Origin: Atopostipes suicloacalis DSM 15692
Lineage (GTDB): Bacteria > Bacillota > Bacilli > Lactobacillales > Carnobacteriaceae_A
Direction of reading: 5' to 3'
DNA: 48,118 nt
Assembly (NCBI RefSeq): GCF_900129085.1
Contig: NZ_FQUF01000021.1
Location: 1 to 48,118, forward strand
Part shown: one piece after another, positions 43,582 to 48,118 of the stretch
How positions within the stretch are numbered: position 1 is the first letter of the stretch
Layout: each line of letters begins with the position of its first letter
Notes under the pieces: model-generated
Told to the model about the DNA's origin: nothing
The model's database searches: none
What the model saw: the letters and a program-made list of their open reading frames with translations, nothing else
Program-made: the position numbers and the translations under genes

Positions 43582-45192
43582 ATGACTGACAAGAAAAAAA
43601 AGACCGGACGGGGACGGCTAACTGAAATTGCAACCGTACTTGCGTCTTATGGTTTTGGTCATATTTATCGAACTAAAATAGGGAAAAGGAGCGGTTCTCA
43701 GGATGCAGTAAGTTTACGACATGCTTTTGAAGAGCTAGGTCCGACCTTTATTAAATTTGGCCAAATACTATCCACTCGTCCGGATTTGTTGCCTCCTGAT
43801 TATATTGAAGAATTAGCGAAGCTTCGAGATCAAGCCCCTCCTTTTTCATTTGATAAAATTGAAGAGAGTTTTGAAGAAGAATTTGATCGAAAAATTGAAA
43901 ATGAATTTGAATGGGTGGATGAAAAACCTCTCGCTAGTGCTTCGATTGCCCAAGTCCATCGGGCACGTACCTTAGATGGACGAGAAGTGATTATTAAAGT
44001 ACAAAGACCCGATATGGAAGAAGATTTGTTGCGAGATATTCGGTTGTTTTCACGCATTATTTCTATGGCCCCAGAGACGATAAAAAGCTTTGTAGTTGAT
44101 GCGGAAGTGGCCTTGGCGGAAGTAGAAAAAGCCACGAGAATTGAATTAGATTTTCGAAATGAAGTGAATGCTTTAATTCGCTTTAGGAGAAATAATAAAA
44201 AGCGACCAGTTATCTCAGCGCCGGAACCTTTTCTTGAATATGTATCAAAAAGGGTATTGGTAGAAGAATATGTTTCTGGGATTAACGGCTTAGATATGGA
44301 TAAAATTGTTCAAGCAGGTTATGACAAAGAGGATTTTGTAGAAAAATTTGTTTATACGTTTTTAACCCAAGTCTTTGAAGATGGTTTTTTTCATGGGGAT
44401 CCTCATCCGGGAAATATTATTATTAGTGATAAACAGATTATTTATATTGACTTTGGTTTATATGGTGAGCTGTCGGAACAAAATAGAGAGCGTCTCCTAG
44501 AGATATTAGATGCAATTGTTTTTGAGGACATTGATGGTTTGATGAACTTATTGCTGCAGATGGCGATTGTAAAGTCAGAGGTGGATCGTTTTGTCCTTTA
44601 TGAAGATTTAGAAAATTTCTTCTACATCTATGTAGCTAAAGATCTTTCACAAATTGATATTGGTTCTTTATTTAATGATATTTTAAAAATTACACATAAA
44701 CATAGTTTGATCATGCCTAATGATTTTATTATGTTAGCCAAATCTATGGGGGTTATTGAAGGAATTGTAAGTGACTTTCATACAAAAGTGAACGTCATGG
44801 ATATTGCTAAAACCTATCTCAAAGAGAGCAAGGGTTTCTCGCCGTTTAAGCACCTCACCGATGAGCACCTGGGTCTAAAAGCAGTCCAATTATCTTCAGA
44901 TACCTTAGAATTACCGACTTCCCTTAGAAAAGGGCTAGACACTCTCGTGAAGGGTAGAACACGACTCAATTTGGAAATTTTAAACTGGGATAAGAAAAGT
45001 GTCGAAATAAATAAAATGGTGAACCGTTTAGTGTTTGCGATTATTATTGCCGCCTTGATTCTAGCCTCGGCTTTTATTATTGTAAGTGCTAGCAGTCCTA
45101 GCTTATCGAATCTAGCGATTTTGATTTTCTTAGGAGCAGGTTTAATGGGCTTGTGGTTACTGATTTCAATTATTCGCTCAGGAACTCTGTGA
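43582..45192 (+). CDS. UbiB/AarF (ABC1) family atypical kinase
   Basis: 536-residue protein. It has the KxGQ motif FIKFGQILSTRPDLLP (residues about 55-70), the alanine-rich loop PLASASIAQVHRA, the catalytic HGDPHPGN and metal-binding IDFG, all intact, so the kinase-like fold is complete. Two C-terminal hydrophobic helices anchor it in the membrane. In proteobacteria UbiB serves ubiquinone synthesis. In Gram-positives the family is thought to act on isoprenoid lipids or quinones, with no firm substrate. AAGGAGG lies before the ATG. Confidence 0.9.
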   Translation: MTDKKKKTGRGRLTEIATVLASYGFGHIYRTKIGKRSGSQDAVSLRHAFEELGPTFIKFGQILSTRPDLLPPDYIEELAKLRDQAPPFSFDKIEESFEEEFDRKIENEFEWVDEKPLASASIAQVHRARTLDGREVIIKVQRPDMEEDLLRDIRLFSRIISMAPETIKSFVVDAEVALAEVEKATRIELDFRNEVNALIRFRRNNKKRPVISAPEPFLEYVSKRVLVEEYVSGINGLDMDKIVQAGYDKEDFVEKFVYTFLTQVFEDGFFHGDPHPGNIIISDKQIIYIDFGLYGELSEQNRERLLEILDAIVFEDIDGLMNLLLQMAIVKSEVDRFVLYEDLENFFYIYVAKDLSQIDIGSLFNDILKITHKHSLIMPNDFIMLAKSMGVIEGIVSDFHTKVNVMDIAKTYLKESKGFSPFKHLTDEHLGLKAVQLSSDTLELPTSLRKGLDTLVKGRTRLNLEILNWDKKSVEINKMVNRLVFAIIIAALILASAFIIVSASSPSLSNLAILIFLGAGLMGLWLLISIIRSGTL

Positions 45193-45210
45193 CTTTTAAA
45201 AGAACGATTA

Positions 45211-45252
45211 AAAAAACGATGGTGCCCATCAATTGATGAGCATCATCGTTTT
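45211..45252. terminator. Bidirectional terminator between ubiB-like and yeaQ-like genes
   Basis: AAAAAACGATG (45211-45221) pairs with CATCGTTTTTT (45242-45252), with a further inner stem ATCAATTGAT at the tip. Runs of A and T flank both sides. Confidence 0.85.
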
Positions 45253-45285
45253 TTATTATGCATATGTTATGTTCAGATTAATTGA

Positions 45286-45534
45286 TTAACGAGTCTTTCC
45301 AGCAATCCAGCTGAATAAGAAGACGACGATTACAGCGCCCAGTATTGCAGGGATAATTGCAAAGTCTTGAATAACTGGACCCCAGTCATTAAAGATTAAT
45401 GAACCGACCCAAGAACCAATAAAACCTAAGATAATATTTCCTAAAATACCACCTGGAACTTCACGATTCATTAAACTCTCGGCAATCGCACCAATAATTC
45501 CTCCGACAACTAGTGAAAGTAAAAAACCTATCAT
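45286..45534 (-). CDS. GlsB/YeaQ/YmgE-type stress-response membrane protein
   Basis: 82-residue membrane protein with three hydrophobic helices and the family motifs GGIIGAIAESLMNREVPGGILGNIILGFIGSWVG. The family is called transglycosylase-associated and is linked to envelope stress. GGAGGAG precedes the ATG. It is upstream of the terminator at 45211 and downstream of the floA cluster, transcribed in the same direction. Confidence 0.88.
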   Translation of the reverse strand: MIGFLLSLVVGGIIGAIAESLMNREVPGGILGNIILGFIGSWVGSLIFNDWGPVIQDFAIIPAILGAVIVVFLFSWIAGKTR

Positions 45535-45570
45535 AATATATCTCCTCCATTCGATTAATACATTAATAGT

Positions 45571-46011
45571 TTACCAATATCTATTTCTGAGTGCAACTGG
45601 TTTGCTCAGAATCTCGCTTAAAATTATAGCATCCGCGAGTTGATCACCATCTGACAACTTTTCAATAAGGCGGTTTTTGCTTTGCTGTTTTGATTGAGTT
45701 GACTGTTTGGTCGTAGCATATTGTCCCGGATAAGAAGTTGATTTCCTTGAGGGCTCTCTTTTCTTCGATTGAGTCAGTTGTTTTCGTTTTTGAGCACTTG
45801 GTGTAGACGATTGCTTCGTTTTCCTTGTAGGACGCTGTTGTTTATTTCGATTCCGTTTCTGCGAGTCTTGTTGTTCAAGACTTCGCTTTTCTTTGGTTCT
45901 ATCTGGAGTTGCTTTTTGCGTCTCTTGCATGTTTCGCTTCCGTCTAATTTCTTCCAATCGTTTAACTAATTTTTCTTGTTTAGGGTTTAAGTTTGGATTG
46001 TTTGAGTCCAT
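45571..46011 (-). CDS. Highly basic disordered protein downstream of floA
   Basis: 146-residue protein, very rich in Lys, Arg, Gln and Ser (residues 20-110 are low-complexity, such as RKTKQSSTPSAQKRKQLTQ), with a helical C-terminus (IEKLSDGDQLADAIILSEIL). It occupies the place of yqfB in the yqeZ-yqfA-yqfB arrangement of Bacillus, but I cannot show homology. It is 30 bases after floA on the same strand. It probably interacts with nucleic acids or membranes through charge; that is inference. Confidence 0.65.
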   Translation of the reverse strand: MDSNNPNLNPKQEKLVKRLEEIRRKRNMQETQKATPDRTKEKRSLEQQDSQKRNRNKQQRPTRKTKQSSTPSAQKRKQLTQSKKREPSRKSTSYPGQYATTKQSTQSKQQSKNRLIEKLSDGDQLADAIILSEILSKPVALRNRYW

Positions 46012-46041
46012 CTAAGCACATCCATTTCTTAAAAATCAAAC

Positions 46042-47055
46042 TTAATTTTTATAGTTGTTTCGATTTTTGTTTTCATTCCTATTATTTGAGTCATCATCAT
46101 TCATTTCACGCGAAATTGATTTTCTCATGTCAGAATCAGCCTGTACATTTTTCATATTGTAGTAATCCATAATTCCTAAGTTTCCACTTCTAAAGGCTTC
46201 AGCAATGGCAAGAGGAACTTCCGCTTCCGCTTCGGTAACTTTCGCACGCATTTCTTGTTCACGGGCAATAGCCATTGCTCTTTGTTCTTCGGCTTTTGCT
46301 TGCGCAATGTTTTTATCGGCTTCTGCTTGATCTGTTTGTAATTTTGCACCAATATTTCGGCCAACGTCTACGTCAGCAATATCAATAGAAAGAATTTCAA
46401 AAGCTGTCCCTGCATCTAAACCTTTATTTAATACAGTCTGAGAAATCATATCAGGGTTTTCTAATACTTTGGAATGTTTATGAGCCGATCCAACAGTTGT
46501 AACAATTCCTTCACCGACACGCGCAATAATGGTGTCTTCACCCGCACCACCCACTAAGCGGTCAATGTTTGCACGAACAGTTACTTTTGCTTTTGCAATA
46601 ATTTCAATACCGTTCTTAGCAACAGCAGCAATATTTGGTGTTTCGATGACTTTAGGGTTAACAGAGACTTGAACGGCTTCAAAAACACTTCGTCCCGCTA
46701 AGTCGATTGCTGCAGCTTTTTCAAAACTTAGCGCAATATTTGCTCGTTCTGAAGCGATTAAGGCATCGATAATGTCATTAATGTTTCCACCTGCTAAATA
46801 ATGAGCTTCTAATTCATCAATCGATAAATCTAGACCTGCTTTCGTTGCCTTGATTTGAGGACGGATAATCTCATGTGGACTTACTCGACGTAAACGCATC
46901 CCCACAAGCGTAAATAAACCAACTCGTACTCCTGAAAAGTAAGCAGTCACCCATAAACCAATAGGGATAAACCGCAAAACTAAACTAATAATTCCAAGTA
47001 GGAGTATCGCGATAATAATAAAATTGATAAAATTTCCTGTTAAAAATGTATCCAT
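46042..47055 (-). CDS. floA: Flotillin-like protein FloA
   Basis: 337-residue protein of the YqfA/FloA family. An N-terminal hydrophobic segment (about residues 8-50) anchors it as a membrane hairpin. The SPFH domain follows (about 55-225), then a coiled region rich in Ala and Glu ([20 protein letters not shown]) for oligomerisation. FloA organises membrane microdomains. The tail is Asn/Asp-rich ([17 protein letters not shown]). It lies 21 bases after nfeD, as in Bacillus. Confidence 0.92.
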   Translation of the reverse strand: MDTFLTGNFINFIIIAILLLGIISLVLRFIPIGLWVTAYFSGVRVGLFTLVGMRLRRVSPHEIIRPQIKATKAGLDLSIDELEAHYLAGGNINDIIDALIASERANIALSFEKAAAIDLAGRSVFEAVQVSVNPKVIETPNIAAVAKNGIEIIAKAKVTVRANIDRLVGGAGEDTIIARVGEGIVTTVGSAHKHSKVLENPDMISQTVLNKGLDAGTAFEILSIDIADVDVGRNIGAKLQTDQAEADKNIAQAKAEEQRAMAIAREQEMRAKVTEAEAEVPLAIAEAFRSGNLGIMDYYNMKNVQADSDMRKSISREMNDDDSNNRNENKNRNNYKN

Positions 47056-47076
47056 ATCATCTACCTCTGTTCTTTT

Positions 47077-47685
47077 TTATTTTTTTCTGCGAACAACAAC
47101 TTTTGTACCATTAATTTCTTGAATAATTACATTGGTGCCTGTATCTATATGTCCTTCTGAGCTTAATACATCATATATGTGTGTGTTCTCATCAAAAGCA
47201 ACTTTTCCTGATGGTCGTAGTGGAGTAACCGCTTCTCCTACCATTCCTACCTTGAGTGGAGTCTGTTCTTCGGCGTCCTCAACATCTTTTGTTTGTTGGC
47301 TGCTCGTATTTAAGACAAGTCTACTTAAATTTGAAAGTGAATAACCATTTTTTATTAAAACAAACATTAATGTTGTTGATGCAATGAGTGCAAGACTCAA
47401 ATCTCGAATCATTATTCCAAAATCGCCTACTGTATAATAAATACCTAATGCAACCGAGCCTATTCCTAATAATCCCAATAAACCAAAGCCGGGGATTAAA
47501 ATCTCTAGAATAAATAAAACAAGTCCAACGACAAATAAAATCAAAGGAGCCCAACTCGTAATTCCCGCAAAATAAAAATAAGCGACTAGGCTTCCAACTG
47601 AAACGATAATTCCTGTTTTAGTCCAAGGAGTCAATATTAAAAAAACAATTCCCATAAAGCCGATGGTTAAAAGTAAAGTTTCCAC
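47077..47685 (-). CDS. NfeD-like membrane protein, short form
   Basis: 202-residue protein with about five hydrophobic helices and a C-terminal OB-fold domain (residues about 130-200; GMVGEAVTPLRPSGKV and a conserved DVLSSEGHIDTGTNVIIQE). It lacks the N-terminal serine-protease domain of long NfeD (YqeZ), so only the flotillin-partner half is present. A GTG at 47685 follows GGAGGGGG and is preferred to the TTG at 47721, which lies upstream of that ribosome site. It pairs with floA in a conserved order. Confidence 0.82.
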   Translation of the reverse strand: METLLLTIGFMGIVFLILTPWTKTGIIVSVGSLVAYFYFAGITSWAPLILFVVGLVLFILEILIPGFGLLGLLGIGSVALGIYYTVGDFGIMIRDLSLALIASTTLMFVLIKNGYSLSNLSRLVLNTSSQQTKDVEDAEEQTPLKVGMVGEAVTPLRPSGKVAFDENTHIYDVLSSEGHIDTGTNVIIQEINGTKVVVRRKK

Positions 47686-47795
47686 ATGTTTAACCCCCTC
47701 CAAATATGTGCCTATATTCAAAGTATATCATCTTTAGGTAGTGTAAAGAAATTAAAACAATATTTTTCCAGGCTTTTATCTATAAAAAACTATAT

Positions 47796-47810
47796 GATTG
47801 CTTCGCAATC
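47796..47810. repeat. Tight inverted repeat near the IS110 start
   Basis: GATTGC-TTC-GCAATC is a six-base perfect stem with a three-base loop. It sits just left of the promoter at 47817, near where the left end of the insertion element would be. It may be an attachment or terminal feature, or unrelated. Confidence 0.35.
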
Positions 47811-47816
47811 TAAGCC

Positions 47817-47845
47817 ATGACAGAAAAGAGAGAGTATCCTATAAT
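47817..47845 (+). promoter_or_regulatory. Promoter of the IS110 leader and transposase
   Basis: ATGACA at 47817-47822, a 17-base spacer and TATAAT at 47840-47845. The -10 is perfect and the -35 has one mismatch. Transcription would begin near 47852, about 170 bases before the transposase ATG. Confidence 0.6.
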
Positions 47846-47851
47846 TAACAT

Positions 47852-48019
47852 AGGAAACATTAATCCGAAGGTTTAATGGGTTTTGCCGAACCTGTATAAA
47901 AAACTGGATGAACATTTTATCTTTTGCGATAAGCCGAATACATCTTAGAATGTGAAAATAAAATTACAATATTTTATAGAATGTTCTGTTTCCTAAATTA
48001 TTTGATGGAGGTTTTCATC
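47852..48019 (+). ncRNA. Candidate bridge-RNA/leader region of the IS110 element
   Basis: A long non-coding leader separates the promoter from the transposase ATG. IS110-group recombinases are known to use a structured bridge RNA encoded in the left end upstream of the gene. The stretch contains AGGTT/AACCT arms around 47869-47891, but I could not assign target- and donor-binding loops by eye. The identification rests on position, not on sequence similarity. Confidence 0.35.
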
Positions 48020-48118
48020 ATGGAAGTTATGATTGAGACATGTTGTGGAATCGACGTTCATCAGAAGACAATTGTATGTTGTATATTAGATGGTCCTTTG
48101 GACACGAATAAACCTAAA
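48020..48118 (+). CDS. IS110-family transposase, N-terminal part cut by the window edge
   Basis: The 33 visible codons begin MEVMIETCCGIDVHQKTIVC and continue CILDGPLDTNKPK. GIDVHQKT is the first RuvC-like strand of DEDD transposases; Asp12 is the first catalytic aspartate. GGAGG lies eight bases upstream of the ATG. The protein would normally be about 330-450 residues, so most lies outside the window. Such enzymes cut and rejoin DNA without inverted terminal repeats. Confidence 0.82.
   Translation, partial: MEVMIETCCGIDVHQKTIVCCILDGPLDTNKPK

Overview
The window looks like a chromosomal segment of a low-GC Gram-positive bacterium. Strong AGGAGG ribosome sites, TTGACA-17-TATAAT promoters, cre-like CcpA sites, Spx, FloA/NfeD, PTS permeases and an LPXTG-anchored protein all fit Bacilli. 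Order Lactobacillales (Carnobacteriaceae or Enterococcaceae-like) is my best guess from gene content, not a proven assignment. The right edge carries the start of an IS110-type transposase and the left edge a 27-codon C-terminal fragment of an unidentified gene.

Layout. 1-6300: a beta-glucoside-type PTS EIIBC (minus strand), a TIM-barrel-like gene paired with a cellobiose-family EIIC, a scar made of a dead IS3-family orfA fused to a partial copy of the PTS gene, and a sugar O-acetyltransferase. 6344-19387: a complete sugar-use locus. It has a DUF624/YesL membrane protein, a LacI regulator with matching palindromic operators, a lipoprotein binding protein, two ABC permeases, a 1050-residue phosphorylase of the GH94/GH149/GH161 type, a ROK kinase, a UgpC/MsmK-type ATPase and a sortase-anchored GH16 beta-glucanase. 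Read together this is a laminarin-type (beta-1,3-glucan) pathway: cutting at the cell surface, ABC import of oligosaccharides, then phosphorolysis to glucose 1-phosphate plus glucose, with the ROK kinase handling free glucose. 19503-24138: a CHRD-like protein with an EF-hand loop, then an RpiR regulator divergent from a GH1 6-phospho-beta-glucosidase and a second orphan EIIC.

24717-32810: a four-gene Wadjet-type (JetABCD) plasmid-defence operon with a kleisin-like JetA, a MukE-like JetB, a 1375-residue SMC-like JetC with intact Walker A, signature and Walker B motifs, and a JetD with Toprim-type acidic residues. 32991-39831: housekeeping and stress genes (DUF1186/SEC-C protein, tandem rhodanese, tRNA-Leu(GAG), DUF378 protein, TM-helix mechanosensitive-type channel, YdaT-like protein, SDR-family protein, Spx). 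It also holds a likely independent small RNA of about 177 nt and a perfectly phased 5 x 40 bp tandem repeat.

40135-43100: a three-gene unit of an HSL-family esterase, a condensation-domain-like acyltransferase and a zinc-ribbon membrane protein; its product is unknown to me. 43226-45192: a helical 99-residue protein with a UbiB/AarF kinase. 45286-47685: a GlsB/YeaQ protein, then nfeD-floA followed by a very basic disordered protein. 47686-48118: an IS110-family 5' end whose long promoter-bearing leader is where a bridge RNA would be expected.
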